Assembly: GCF_014646235.1 (NCBI RefSeq)
Contig: NZ_BMNB01000016.1
Coordinates: 1 to 64,000, forward strand
Direction of reading: 5' to 3'
Source: Micromonospora sonchi
Lineage (GTDB): Bacteria; Actinomycetota; Actinomycetes; Mycobacteriales; Micromonosporaceae
Length of the DNA stretch: 64,000 bases
This document shows positions 24,158-33,641 of this stretch, piece by piece (the first letter of the stretch is position 1; the number at the start of each line of letters is the position of its first letter). Below the pieces are notes generated by a model, which made no database searches, was not told the DNA's origin, and worked only from the letters and a program-made list of their open reading frames with translations. Both the position numbers and the translations under genes were made by a program.

Positions 24158-25444
24158 ATGATGCGCCGGATCGCCGTCCTCGACGCACCGAGCAACCTTG
24201 GCCTGCGCCCACCCACGTCCACCTCGGTGCCGGGCTGCGGGAAGGCGCCCGGCGCACTACGCGACCAGGGCCTGCTGCCCCGGCTGCGGGCCCGCGACGC
24301 CGGCTGCCTCACGTCGCCCCGCTACGACGCCGGTCACTGGCGGCCGGGCGACGGGGTGTGCCACGCGCACGAGATCGCCGACTACTCGGCGGCGCTGGCC
24401 GACCGGATCGGGGCCATCATCGACCGGAGCGAGTTTCCCGTGGTGCTCGGTGGCGACTGCTCGATCCTGCTCGGCTCGGCGCTGGCCATGCATCGGCTCG
24501 GCGAGGCGGTCGGTGGCCGGATCGGGCTGGTCTTCGTCGACGGCCACTCCGACTTCCGGCACCCGGGCAACGCCTCGTACGTGGGCGCGGCGGCGGGCGA
24601 GGCCCTCGCGCTGGTCACCGGGCGCGGCCAGGCCGACCTGGCGGCCATCGAAGGCCGGCGACCCTACTTCCGGGACATCGACGTGGTGGTGTTCGGCATC
24701 CGGGCACAGGACGAGTACCGGCTCGACCTCCAGGCCGCCGGAATCATCACCAGGCCCGTGCCGACGTTACGGTCCGAGGGGGCGGCGCGCAGCGCGCAGT
24801 GGGCACACGAGCAGCTCGCCGATTGCGCCGGCTACTGGGTGCACGTCGACGTGGACGTGCTCGACCCGGCCGTGATGCCGGCGGTCGACGCCCCCGAACC
24901 CGGCGGCATCGCCTTCGCCGAACTGGAGATCCTGCTCGCCGGCCTGGTGGACACCCCGCACTGTCTCGGCGTCGAGCTGACCGTCTTCGACCCCGACTAC
25001 GACCCGGACGGCGCGTACGCCGCCGAGATCGTCAACACCGTGGTCGCCGGCCTGCGCCCGGTCACCGCCCCCGGCTCGGTGCCGCCCCGGCTGCGCGCCG
25101 AGAAGACCGGGCGGGCCGCCCCGGAGCCCCGCCGCCCCACCACTCATCCCGGCACGCCAGTCACACCTGGCCCGCCCGCACCCGGTTCGCTGGCGCCTTC
25201 TTCGCTGGCGTCGGGTTCGCTCGCCTCGGGTTCGCTCGCGCCTGGGGCGGAAACCGCCGGGATCCCGGGGGAACTGCTGCCGCAGTCGACGCTCGACGAT
25301 CAGGGCCACCCGGAGCAGGCCGGCTCGAACGACTGGAACCCGGCGCAGGACGGCCACGATCCGATTGCCGACGAGTCGGGCCTGGGCGACACCGGTGACC
25401 CGGCCGAGGAGTCGTCCGTTCGGCGCCCACACCCGGCGGCCTGA
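24158..25444 (+). CDS. Arginase-family amidinohydrolase with Cys metal ligand and C-terminal extension
   Basis: 428 residues after GGAGGACGGGAG. The ureohydrolase core (1-310) has most Mn ligands: DGHSDF (Asp128, His130, Asp132) and HVDVDVLDP (Asp231, Asp233). The first motif is LGGDCSILLG, so the usual His101 ligand is Cys101. The region corresponding to the catalytic general-acid His of arginase (His141 in the human enzyme) reads NASYVGAAAG, with no His. DcsB, the N-hydroxy-arginine hydrolase of D-cycloserine synthesis, shows the same two changes. Hydrolysis of a modified guanidine is therefore possible rather than arginine. The C-terminal 110 residues are low complexity, with Ser-Leu-Ala repeats, and are unusual for the family. 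Confidence 0.85.
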   Translation: MMRRIAVLDAPSNLGLRPPTSTSVPGCGKAPGALRDQGLLPRLRARDAGCLTSPRYDAGHWRPGDGVCHAHEIADYSAALADRIGAIIDRSEFPVVLGGDCSILLGSALAMHRLGEAVGGRIGLVFVDGHSDFRHPGNASYVGAAAGEALALVTGRGQADLAAIEGRRPYFRDIDVVVFGIRAQDEYRLDLQAAGIITRPVPTLRSEGAARSAQWAHEQLADCAGYWVHVDVDVLDPAVMPAVDAPEPGGIAFAELEILLAGLVDTPHCLGVELTVFDPDYDPDGAYAAEIVNTVVAGLRPVTAPGSVPPRLRAEKTGRAAPEPRRPTTHPGTPVTPGPPAPGSLAPSSLASGSLASGSLAPGAETAGIPGELLPQSTLDDQGHPEQAGSNDWNPAQDGHDPIADESGLGDTGDPAEESSVRRPHPAA

Positions 25445-25490
25445 TCGCCTAACCGCCTGACTCAGGGTTGATCATCACCGTCTCGTCGTA

Positions 25491-25523
25491 ACGGCGGTGT
25501 CCCGGTCAACCGGATACCGCCGT
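25491..25523 (+). terminator. Hairpin terminator after the arginase-family gene
   Basis: ACGGCGGT (25491-25498) and ACCGCCGT (25516-25523) form the outer stem, with an inner CCGG/CCGG stem over a TCAA loop. It is 46 bp past the stop. Confidence 0.6.
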
Positions 25524-25705
25524 ACCGCCGGAACGGAGTCGATCAGTGGCTGGGGCCGGGTCACCGGCCGACGACTTGGCCCCGATCGGGCAGAGGTCGT
25601 CCGTGGGGGTGGCCGGCTGGTCAGATCCGAAGAAGCAGGCCTCGGCAAACCGCCACGGCCACGGCCGCCCCGGACATCGCTGCGGCCTCGGTCATCCCGC
25701 CGCAC

Positions 25706-25986
25706 GAGATGTCGCAACCGTCCGCCGTGCGCGCGAGATGTCGCAACTGGCGGGCGTGCGCACGAGATGCCGCAACCGGCGGGCCTGCGCACGAGATGCC
25801 GCAACCGTCCGCGTGCGCACGAGATGCCGCAACTGGTGGGCCTGCGCACGAGATGCCGCAACTGGCGGTCTCAATCGGCCGGGATACCCCGACATGCCGC
25901 AACCCGCCTCGCCCACCGGTCCGGATGCGCCGAGATGCCGCAACCCGCGCCCGCCTTTCGGCCTGATCACCACCACATGCCGCAAC
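25706..25986 (+). repeat. Tandem repeat array, 29-bp period, GAGATGCCGCAAC core
   Basis: Nine cores of the form GAGATGYCGCAAC (the last two to three slightly altered) start at 25706, 25735, 25764, 25793, 25821, 25850, 25891, 25932 and 25974. The first six are spaced 28-29 bp with similar sequence between cores; the last three are 41-42 bp apart. The array is in an 820-bp gap between the convergent arginase-family and PBP genes. It is not a CRISPR because the intervening sequence is itself repeated and too short. Confidence 0.8.
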
Positions 25987-26048
25987 CCGCGCCGCCCACC
26001 ACCCCAGGCGCCGCGCCACGACCACCAAGGCACCGCGCAAGACCAAGG

Positions 26049-26166
26049 CGCCGTGCCAGGAACAGGGTGCCGTGCCAGGAACTGCCGTGCCAGGAACAGG
26101 GTGCCGTGCCAGGAACTGCCGTGCCAGGAACAGGGCGTCGCGCCAGGAGCAGGGCGTCGCGCCACG
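26049..26166 (+). repeat. Second tandem repeat, GCCGTGCCAGGAAC units
   Basis: Units of about 15 and 18 bp (33-bp higher-order period) with the core GCCGTGCCAGGAAC repeat about six times, ending in two diverged GGCGTCGCGCCAGGAGC-like units. It immediately follows the 29-bp array. The whole 25445-26264 gap otherwise holds only a terminator hairpin, and its open frames are Arg/Cys/His-rich shadows of the repeats. Confidence 0.75.
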
Positions 26167-26264
26167 AGCCCAAAACTCGCCTCGCCACGCCCGGCAGGTC
26201 CTGCGCCACCGCCTCAGGACCCGCCTCGCCTGCAACCACCTACTGCCGGCGATCCCCGGAGGAG

Positions 26265-28220
26265 TCAGGAACGGGGCAGGGCGCGGAGGAAGCGTTCGGC
26301 GATCGGGACGGCGGTGCCGCTGCCGGAGCCGCCCTGCTCGACGAAGACCGCGAACGCCACGTCGCCCTGCCAGCCGACGAACCAGGCGTGGGTGTTCTTT
26401 GGATTGTCGTCGTACTCGGCGGTGCCGGTCTTGCCGTGCACCGGCTCGCCCGGCACGTCCCGCAACGCGGTGCCGGTGCCGGTGCTGATCACCTCGCGCA
26501 TCATCGTCCGCACCGCCGTCACCGCCTCGGGCTTCAGTTCCGGGCCCGGCTCGGCCGCCGGCTCGGGGGCCGGGTCGAGGAGCAGCTTCGGCGGGATGAA
26601 CTCACCCTTGGCCACCGCTGCGGTCGCTGCGGCCATGGCCAGCGGGCTGACCAGGGTCGTACCCTGCCCGATCGAGGCAGCGGCCTGCTCGGTGGCCCCG
26701 CCGTTCGCGGAGATTTTCCCGGTGTACGCGTCGAGGCCCACCTCCCACTTGCCCTCCAGGCCGAGGGCGCGGCCGGTGGCGGCGAGCCCGTCGGCGCCGA
26801 GTTGCGGCGCGAGGGCCGCGAAGGCCGTGTTGCAGGACTTGGCGAAGACGGTGTGGAACGGCACCTTGCCGAGGGCGAAGTCGTTGGAGTTCTTGAACGA
26901 GCGGCCGTCGACGGTGACCGTCTTGGGACAGTCGACAGTGGTGTCCGGGGTGATCGCGCCACGCTCCACCAGACCGAGCGCGCTGACCATCTTGAACGTG
27001 GAGCCCGGCGGCACCTGCGCGGTGAAGGCCAGGTTCTCCCCGGCGGCGCCGGGGCCGTTCGCGGCGGCGAGCACCGCGCCGTCGCTGATGCGTACGGCCA
27101 CCAGGGCCGAGCGTCGCCGCTGCCCGCGCAGCGCCGCGTCCGCGGCGTTCTGAGTGGTCACGTCGAGGGTGGTCCGTACCGGCTGGCCGGGCTCCGGCTC
27201 GTGCCGGAACACCACGGTGTCGGTGGACTCCACCGTCCCGTCCGGCTTCGGCCGCTTGATGATCACGCTCAGTCCCGGTACGCCCCGTAGCCGCTCGTCC
27301 CACCGGCCCTGCAATCCGCCGTGCCCCACCAGATCGCCAGGGGAGTAGCGGTCGGGGAACTTTTCCAGGTCGTCGGCCTGTGCGGGGTCGACGGTGCCCA
27401 GCACCGCCCGGGCGAACTCGCGGGTCGGGGCGAGATCCAACTCGTCGGTCTGGAACTTCGTCCCCGGCAGGTCGCGGATCCGTGACCTGATCTGCCGGTA
27501 CGCCTCGTCGCGCAGGGTGACCACCTCGACGAACGCGTCCGGCTTCGCCTCGTCGATCCGCTTGGCCAGGCTGGACAGGTCGACCGGCGGGGTGATCGCC
27601 GGCTTGATCGCGCGGAACGCGGCGTCCAGATCGCGGGCCAGTGCCTTCACGTCGGTGACCTTGCTGGGCTGCACGCCGACCCGGACCACCGGGCGCGGCG
27701 CCACCAGCGGCTCGCCGGCGCCGTCGAGCACACCGGCCCGGGGCGCGGGGGCCCGTCGCAGGCCGAGCCGGTCGCCGCTGGTGAGCTGCTCCTGCACGAC
27801 CGGTGGCTCCCAGATCACCTGCCACCGATCGTCGCGGCCCTGGGTGAGGCGCAGCGGGCGGTCGTACGCCCAACTGGTCTCGCCCGGCAGCGTCCACTCC
27901 ACCTTGATGGTGGCGGTGGCGGTGTTCCGGACGATCTCGGGGTCGCCCTTGCGGCTCAGCTTGAGCGGTGCCTCGGCCAGTTCGCCGGAAAGCGACTTGA
28001 TCTCCTTCGCGACATCCGCCGCCGCGATTTTCGTCCCGGTCGGGTCGACGAAGCCGACCGCGTTCAGGTCGCCGGAACGCCAGCCGTCCAGGAAGGCGTC
28101 CACGCTGTGCTGCGGGCCGTCCTCGCCGGAGCAGGCGACGAGGGTGGCCGAGGCGAGCAGACAGGCGGCAACGGCGACTGAGCGGGACGAGCGGTGACGA
28201 AAACGTTGCGACCGGTGCAT
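26265..28220 (-). CDS. Lipoprotein class B penicillin-binding protein (MecA-N domain)
   Basis: 651 residues; ATG preceded by AGGAGGAAA. The signal peptide ends in a lipobox LVAC (Cys30). Residues 35-145 form an NTF2-like MecA-N domain (HSVDAFLDGWRSGDL...). A PBP dimerisation region follows, then the transpeptidase domain with STFK (Ser407, Lys410), SCN (Ser462-Asn464) and KTGT (597-600), all intact. It would cross-link peptidoglycan outside the membrane. MecA-N PBPs are often of low beta-lactam affinity, so a resistance contribution is possible but not shown. A 287-bp divergent region separates it from the glutamate dehydrogenase gene; the right 3' flank is the repeat-rich gap. Confidence 0.93.
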   Translation of the reverse strand: MHRSQRFRHRSSRSVAVAACLLASATLVACSGEDGPQHSVDAFLDGWRSGDLNAVGFVDPTGTKIAAADVAKEIKSLSGELAEAPLKLSRKGDPEIVRNTATATIKVEWTLPGETSWAYDRPLRLTQGRDDRWQVIWEPPVVQEQLTSGDRLGLRRAPAPRAGVLDGAGEPLVAPRPVVRVGVQPSKVTDVKALARDLDAAFRAIKPAITPPVDLSSLAKRIDEAKPDAFVEVVTLRDEAYRQIRSRIRDLPGTKFQTDELDLAPTREFARAVLGTVDPAQADDLEKFPDRYSPGDLVGHGGLQGRWDERLRGVPGLSVIIKRPKPDGTVESTDTVVFRHEPEPGQPVRTTLDVTTQNAADAALRGQRRRSALVAVRISDGAVLAAANGPGAAGENLAFTAQVPPGSTFKMVSALGLVERGAITPDTTVDCPKTVTVDGRSFKNSNDFALGKVPFHTVFAKSCNTAFAALAPQLGADGLAATGRALGLEGKWEVGLDAYTGKISANGGATEQAAASIGQGTTLVSPLAMAAATAAVAKGEFIPPKLLLDPAPEPAAEPGPELKPEAVTAVRTMMREVISTGTGTALRDVPGEPVHGKTGTAEYDDNPKNTHAWFVGWQGDVAFAVFVEQGGSGSGTAVPIAERFLRALPRS

Positions 28221-28507
28221 CGGCTGGGTTTCCTCCTGGTCGGGTTGCCCCGCACGCTATTACGCCGACGCCACCCGCCGCCGCCCCGGTCTCGTCGAGC
28301 GCGGAAAAGACGAGCCAGCGAGGGCGTGATGAACAACATCAGGCGGGTACTCCGAAGCCGGCCGAACCTCGTACCGCAACGGGTGAAAGGACGACCGCCC
28401 CAATCCGGAAGTCCCGGCCGGGGTCCGCCGACGTGCGAACCGGTCGGTCGGCCTAGGCTTGGCGACAAAGTGACCCACGACGTGGTGGGTCGAGGGGAGT
28501 GCGACCG

Positions 28508-31500
28508 ATGGACCGGCGTCCGGCGATCAAATCGGAACCTGATCTTCGGCCGGCTGATGCCGGCCGGGACGACAGTTTCGACACGGCAACCGACGGGGAC
28601 GGCTTCGGCCGGCTCGACTCAGGAGTGACCGGGATGACCGGCTCGAGCATCGACACCCTCTACGACCTGGGCCTGCCGCCGGACGCGCTGGGCGACGACG
28701 TGGAGCACGCCGAACTCGACGAGCCGGTACCGAACGCCGAGCGACTGGTGGCACAGGCGGTCGCGCTGGCCGGCGACGACCACGACGCGGCGACCCTGGT
28801 GGGCCGGTTCTGGCGGTTCGCGCCGGACGAGGAGCTGATCGGGTTCACCGCCGAGGAGATGATCGAGGCCGCCCGCGACCATCGGGAGCTGGCCGAGCAG
28901 CGGGTGCCGGGCGAGTTGAAGGTGCGGATCCATCCGCCCGACGCGGAGCAGCACCACAGTGTCATCGAGATCGTCACCGACGACATGCCGTTCCTGGTGG
29001 ACTCGGTGACCGCCCTGCTCAACACCCAGCACCTGGACGTGCACCTGCTGGCCCACCCGTTGGTCGTGGTGCGCCGGGAGCCGTTGGGTCGGCTGATCGA
29101 GGTGGCCGCCGACGTCGAGCCGGACGACGCGATCTCCGGCGACCTGGTCGAGAGCTGGATGCACATCGAGATCGACCCGGTCCGCGACGCGGAGGAGCGG
29201 GACAAGCTGTGCCGGGAGTTGCAGCGGGTGCTCACCGACGTGCGCGAGGCCGTGGAGGACTGGCCGAAGATGCGCCAGCGGGCCCTCGCGTTCGCCGACG
29301 AGCTGGCCGCCACGCGGACCAGTGACACCCGGCCCCCGGTGCCGGAGAAGGACATCACCGACTCGGTCGAGCTGTTGCGCTGGCTCGCCCACGACCACTT
29401 CACCTTCCTCGGCTACCGGGAATATCGGCTGGTGCCGGACTCGGGCCAGGGCGGGCCGGCGTTGGAGGCGGTGCCCGGCACCGGGTTGGGCATCCTGCGG
29501 CAGGACGCGCCGGAGACCCGCGCGCTGTCCTCGATGACGCCCGAGGCACACGAGAAGGTCACCGAGAAGCGCCTGCTGATCATCACCAAGGCGAACTCGC
29601 GGGCCACTGTGCACCGCTCGGCCTATCTGGACTACGTCGGCTTCAAGATCTTCGACGAGCGGGGCGAGGTGGTGGGGGAGCGCCGCTTCCTCGGTCTCCT
29701 CTCGACCGCCGCGTACCGCACCAGCGTGCAGGAGCTGCCGGTGGTCCGGCGCAAGGTCGCCGAGGTGCTGGACCGCTCCGGGCTGAGCCTGCGCAGCCAC
29801 TCCGGCAAGGGCCTGCTGCAGATCCTGGAGACCTACCCGCGCGACGAGTTGTTCCAGATCAAGACCGACGACCTCTACCACGCGACAGTCGGCGTGCTGC
29901 GGATGGCCGGGCGTCGGCAGCTGCGGGTCTTCCTGCGCCGGGACGCGTACGGGAGGTTCATCTCCTGCCTGATCTACCTGCCTCGGGATCGGTTCACCAC
30001 CCAGAACCGGCTGCGCATGCAGGACATCCTGCTGCGTGAGCTGAATGGCGTGGGGGTCGACCACACCACCCGGGTCACCGAGTCGATGCTGGCCCAGGTG
30101 CACTTCACCGTCCGCACCGACCCGACCAACCCGCCTGGGGAGATCGACGCCGACCTGCTCGCCGAGGAGTTGGCCGACGCCACCCGGCTCTGGGACGACG
30201 ACTACCGGCTGGTGCTTGAGCGCAAGCTCGGCGACGAGCAGGCCAAGCACCTGTTCGGCCGGTACGCCGACGCGTTCCCGGAGGGCTACAAGGACACCCA
30301 CACGCCGTACGAGGCGATGAAGGACCTGGCCAAGCTGGAGCTGCTGGAGGAGTCCGGTCAGCTGGAGATGCACCTGTTCCGCAAGCAGCTGATGCCGCCG
30401 CGCGCCAGCGGTCGGGGGCCGGACGTCGACGATGCGATGGACGCCCGGTTCAAGGTCTACCGGTACGGCGAGCCGATGATGCTGTCGGCGGTGCTGCCGG
30501 TGCTGCACTCGCTCGGCGTACGCGTGGTCGACGAGCACCCGTACGAGGTGGAACGCGTCGACGGGCGGATCTGGCTGTACGACTTCGGGCTGCAACTGCC
30601 CGAAGGACACCAGGAACTGGCCGAGGTGCGCCCGCACGTGGAGAACGCCTTCGCGGCGGCGTGGCGCGGCGAGGCCGAGGTGGACGGCTTCAACGAGCTG
30701 GTGCTGCGCGCCGGGCTCACCTGGCGTCAGGTGGTGGTGCTGCGGGCGTACGCGAAGTATCTGCGCCAGACCGGCACCGTCTTCTCGCAGGACTACATGG
30801 AGTCGACCTTCATCGCGTACCCGCGGGTCGCCACGCTGCTGGTGCAGCTCTTCGAGACGCGCTTCAAGCCGGGCACGCTCGACGCCGAGCAGCGCGAGCA
30901 GCGCAGCGCCGAACTGGTCGCCGAGATCGGGACGGCCCTCGACGACGTGGCCAGCCTCGACCAGGACCGCATCCTGCGGTCGTACCTGTCGCTGATCCAG
31001 GCCACCCTGCGCACCAGCTTCTATCAGAAGCCGGGCGACGGGCGACCCAAGTCGTACGTGGCGTTCAAGCTGGACCCGCAGGCGATCCCGGAACTGCCCG
31101 CGCCACGCCCGAGGTTCGAGGTCTTCGTGTACTCGCCCCGGTTCGAGGGCGTACACCTGCGGTATGGTCCGGTGGCCCGCGGCGGCCTGCGCTGGTCGGA
31201 CCGCCGGGAGGACTTCCGCACCGAGGTGCTCGGCCTGGTCAAGGCGCAGATGGTGAAGAACGCCGTGATCGTGCCGGTGGGTGCCAAGGGCGGTTTCGTG
31301 CTCAAGCAGAAGCCCGGCGACCGGGACGAGGCCGTCGCCTGCTACCAGCAGTTCGTCGGCGCCCTGCTGGACGTCACCGACAACATCGTGTCCGGTGAGA
31401 TCGTGCCGCCGGAGGACGTGGTCCGGCACGACGGCGACGATCCGTACATGGTGGTGGCGGCCGACAAGGGCACGGCGAGCTTCTCCGACATCGCCAACGA

Positions 31501-33565
31501 GGTCTCCGCCGGGCACGACTTCTGGTTGGGCGACGCGTTCGCCTCCGGTGGGTCGGCCGGCTACGACCACAAGAAGATGGGCATCACCGCGCGGGGCGCG
31601 TGGGAGTCGGTCAAGCGGCACTTCCGCGAGCTGGGTCACGACACCCAGAGCCAGGACTTCACCGTGGTCGGCGTCGGCGACATGTCCGGTGACGTGTTCG
31701 GCAACGGCATGCTGCTGTCGGAGCACATCCGGCTGGTGGCCGCCTTCGACCACCGGCACATCTTCCTGGACCCGGATCCGGACGCGGCTCGGTCGTGGGA
31801 GGAGCGCAAGCGGCTGTTCGAGCTGTCCCGCTCGACGTGGGAGGACTACAACCCCGAGCTGATTTCCGCCGGCGGCGGCGTCTATCCGCGTACGGCGAAG
31901 TCGGTGCCGGTGTCGCCGCAGGTCCGCGCGGTGCTCGGGCTGGCCGGCGACGTCGATCAGATCAGCCCGCAGGAGCTGATGAAGGCGATCCTCACCGCGC
32001 CGGTCGACCTGTTCTGGAACGGCGGCATCGGCACCTACGTGAAGTCGGCCAGCGAGACCAACGCCGAGGTCGGCGACAAGTCCAACGACGCGATCCGGGT
32101 CAACGGCAAGGATCTGCGCTGCCGGGTGGCCGGCGAGGGCGGCAACCTGGGCTGGACCCAGCTTGGCCGGATCGAGTACGCGATGGGCGGCGGCCGGAAC
32201 TACACCGACTTCATCGACAACGCGGCCGGGGTGAACTGCTCCGACCACGAGGTGAACATCAAGATCCTGTTGAACACGGCGGTCGCCGAAGGAGAGCTGA
32301 CCCTCCCCGAACGGGACGAACTGCTCGCCGAGATGACCGACGAGGTCGCCGAACTGGTGCTGCGGGACAACTACGACCAGGCCCGGGCGATCAACAACTC
32401 GCAGGCCCAGGCCGCCTCGCTGCTGCCGGTGCACCGCCGGATGATCAGTGATCTGGAGCGTTCCGGTGTGCTGAACCGGTCGCTGGAGGCGCTGCCGACG
32501 GACGAGGAACTGGCGGGGCGAACGGAGTACGGGCTGACCGCGCCGGAGTCCGCGGTACTGCTGGCGTACGTGAAGATCGCGTTGGAGAAGGAGATCCTCG
32601 CCGACGGCCTGGCCGACGAGGAGTGGACCAACCATGTCCTGATCAACTACTTCCCGACGCCGATGCGCGAGCGCTTCGCCGAGCGGATGGGCCGGCACCG
32701 GCTGCGCCGCGACATCGTCACCACGTTGCTGGTCAACGAGGCGATCAACCGGGGCGGCATCACGTTCGTCTTCCGCGTCGTGGAGGAGACGGCCGCGTCG
32801 GCGGTCGACGTGATCCGGGCGTACGTGGTGGTCCGCGAGGTGTTCGGGCTGCGCGAGCTCTGGGATGCGGTCGAGGCGCTGGACAACCGGGTCGACCCGC
32901 AGTTGCAGACCGACGTCTACCTGGACACCCGCCGGCTGCTCGACCGGGCGGTGCGCTGGCTGGTGACCAACCGGCGCTCGCCGATCAACGTGCGGGCGGA
33001 GATCGACCGGCTGCGCGACGGGGTGGCCCGGCTGCTCCCGCAACTGGAGACGCTGTTCTACGGCAGCGAGCGGGAGGCGATCGCGGCGCACATCGACTCG
33101 ATGACCGAGCGTGGTCTGCCCCGCGAACTGGCCGAACAGAGCACCCGGCTGATGTACGGCTTCGGCCTGCTCGACGTGGTGGAGACCGCCGCCGACACCG
33201 GGCGCGACGTGAGCGAGGTGGCGTTGGTCTACTTCGTGCTCTCCGACCGGTTCCGGGTGGACGCGTTGCTGTCGAAGATCTCGCTGCTGCCGCGCGAGGA
33301 CCGGTGGCAGACCCTGGCGAGAATGGCGCTGCGCTACGACCTGTACGCCGCGCTGGCCGCGCTCACCGTGGAGGTGCTCTGCTCCACGCCGGCGGACCTG
33401 CCGCCGCAGGAGCGGGTGCAGCAGTGGGAGCAGGCGAACGCGACCTCGATCCACCGCTCCGAACGGGCGATGGAGGAGTTCGACGAGTCCCGCGCCGACC
33501 TGGCCGCCCTGTCGGTCCTGCTACGCCAGATCCGTACCCTGGTCCGCACCTCATCCGCCACCTGA
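28508..33565 (+). CDS. gdh: NAD-specific glutamate dehydrogenase, large (about 180-kDa) type
   Basis: 1685 residues from the ATG at 28508, which has GAGGGGAG about 9 bp upstream; a GTG at 28499 adds three residues. This L_180-type enzyme deaminates glutamate to 2-oxoglutarate with NAD, mainly in catabolism. The N-terminal half holds the ACT-like regulatory domains (for example IVTDDMPFLVDSVTALLN near 155-172). The catalytic domain shows RYGPVARGGLRWSDRREDFRTEVLGLVKAQMVKN and VPVGAKGGFVLKQ, then VVGVGDMSGDVFGNGMLLS for NAD binding. It is single-copy in the window and monocistronic, ending in a strong hairpin. In mycobacteria this enzyme is regulated by the FHA protein GarA; the FHA gene at 9050 is not adjacent. 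Confidence 0.95.
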   Translation: MDRRPAIKSEPDLRPADAGRDDSFDTATDGDGFGRLDSGVTGMTGSSIDTLYDLGLPPDALGDDVEHAELDEPVPNAERLVAQAVALAGDDHDAATLVGRFWRFAPDEELIGFTAEEMIEAARDHRELAEQRVPGELKVRIHPPDAEQHHSVIEIVTDDMPFLVDSVTALLNTQHLDVHLLAHPLVVVRREPLGRLIEVAADVEPDDAISGDLVESWMHIEIDPVRDAEERDKLCRELQRVLTDVREAVEDWPKMRQRALAFADELAATRTSDTRPPVPEKDITDSVELLRWLAHDHFTFLGYREYRLVPDSGQGGPALEAVPGTGLGILRQDAPETRALSSMTPEAHEKVTEKRLLIITKANSRATVHRSAYLDYVGFKIFDERGEVVGERRFLGLLSTAAYRTSVQELPVVRRKVAEVLDRSGLSLRSHSGKGLLQILETYPRDELFQIKTDDLYHATVGVLRMAGRRQLRVFLRRDAYGRFISCLIYLPRDRFTTQNRLRMQDILLRELNGVGVDHTTRVTESMLAQVHFTVRTDPTNPPGEIDADLLAEELADATRLWDDDYRLVLERKLGDEQAKHLFGRYADAFPEGYKDTHTPYEAMKDLAKLELLEESGQLEMHLFRKQLMPPRASGRGPDVDDAMDARFKVYRYGEPMMLSAVLPVLHSLGVRVVDEHPYEVERVDGRIWLYDFGLQLPEGHQELAEVRPHVENAFAAAWRGEAEVDGFNELVLRAGLTWRQVVVLRAYAKYLRQTGTVFSQDYMESTFIAYPRVATLLVQLFETRFKPGTLDAEQREQRSAELVAEIGTALDDVASLDQDRILRSYLSLIQATLRTSFYQKPGDGRPKSYVAFKLDPQAIPELPAPRPRFEVFVYSPRFEGVHLRYGPVARGGLRWSDRREDFRTEVLGLVKAQMVKNAVIVPVGAKGGFVLKQKPGDRDEAVACYQQFVGALLDVTDNIVSGEIVPPEDVVRHDGDDPYMVVAADKGTASFSDIANEVSAGHDFWLGDAFASGGSAGYDHKKMGITARGAWESVKRHFRELGHDTQSQDFTVVGVGDMSGDVFGNGMLLSEHIRLVAAFDHRHIFLDPDPDAARSWEERKRLFELSRSTWEDYNPELISAGGGVYPRTAKSVPVSPQVRAVLGLAGDVDQISPQELMKAILTAPVDLFWNGGIGTYVKSASETNAEVGDKSNDAIRVNGKDLRCRVAGEGGNLGWTQLGRIEYAMGGGRNYTDFIDNAAGVNCSDHEVNIKILLNTAVAEGELTLPERDELLAEMTDEVAELVLRDNYDQARAINNSQAQAASLLPVHRRMISDLERSGVLNRSLEALPTDEELAGRTEYGLTAPESAVLLAYVKIALEKEILADGLADEEWTNHVLINYFPTPMRERFAERMGRHRLRRDIVTTLLVNEAINRGGITFVFRVVEETAASAVDVIRAYVVVREVFGLRELWDAVEALDNRVDPQLQTDVYLDTRRLLDRAVRWLVTNRRSPINVRAEIDRLRDGVARLLPQLETLFYGSEREAIAAHIDSMTERGLPRELAEQSTRLMYGFGLLDVVETAADTGRDVSEVALVYFVLSDRFRVDALLSKISLLPREDRWQTLARMALRYDLYAALAALTVEVLCSTPADLPPQERVQQWEQANATSIHRSERAMEEFDESRADLAALSVLLRQIRTLVRTSSAT

Positions 33566-33592
33566 CCCCAACCCACCCACGTCAACGCGAGC

Positions 33593-33624
33593 GGTGGCCC
33601 GGCGGCAGACGCCGCCGGGCCACC
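33593..33624 (+). terminator. Bidirectional hairpin terminator, gdh/sortase
   Basis: A perfect 14-bp stem (33593-33606 with 33611-33624) and AGAC loop lie between the convergent glutamate dehydrogenase and sortase genes. Confidence 0.8.
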
Positions 33625-33641
33625 CACCGTTCGTGGCTCGC

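Noticed and set aside
25706..25986. Possible CRISPR array
   Set aside because: Repeat core is only 13 bp, the spacers are 15-16 bp and similar to each other, and no cas genes are present. It is a tandem repeat.
25497..27290. Plus-strand frames of 500-600 residues across the repeat region and PBP gene
   Set aside because: Arg/Pro/His-rich translations of the repeats, continuing as antisense of the penicillin-binding protein.
28619..33454. A 1611-residue minus-strand open frame antisense to gdh
   Set aside because: It is the complement of the GC-rich coding frame of glutamate dehydrogenase. It is His/Gln/Val/Leu-rich low complexity with no domain, while the plus strand has full homology.
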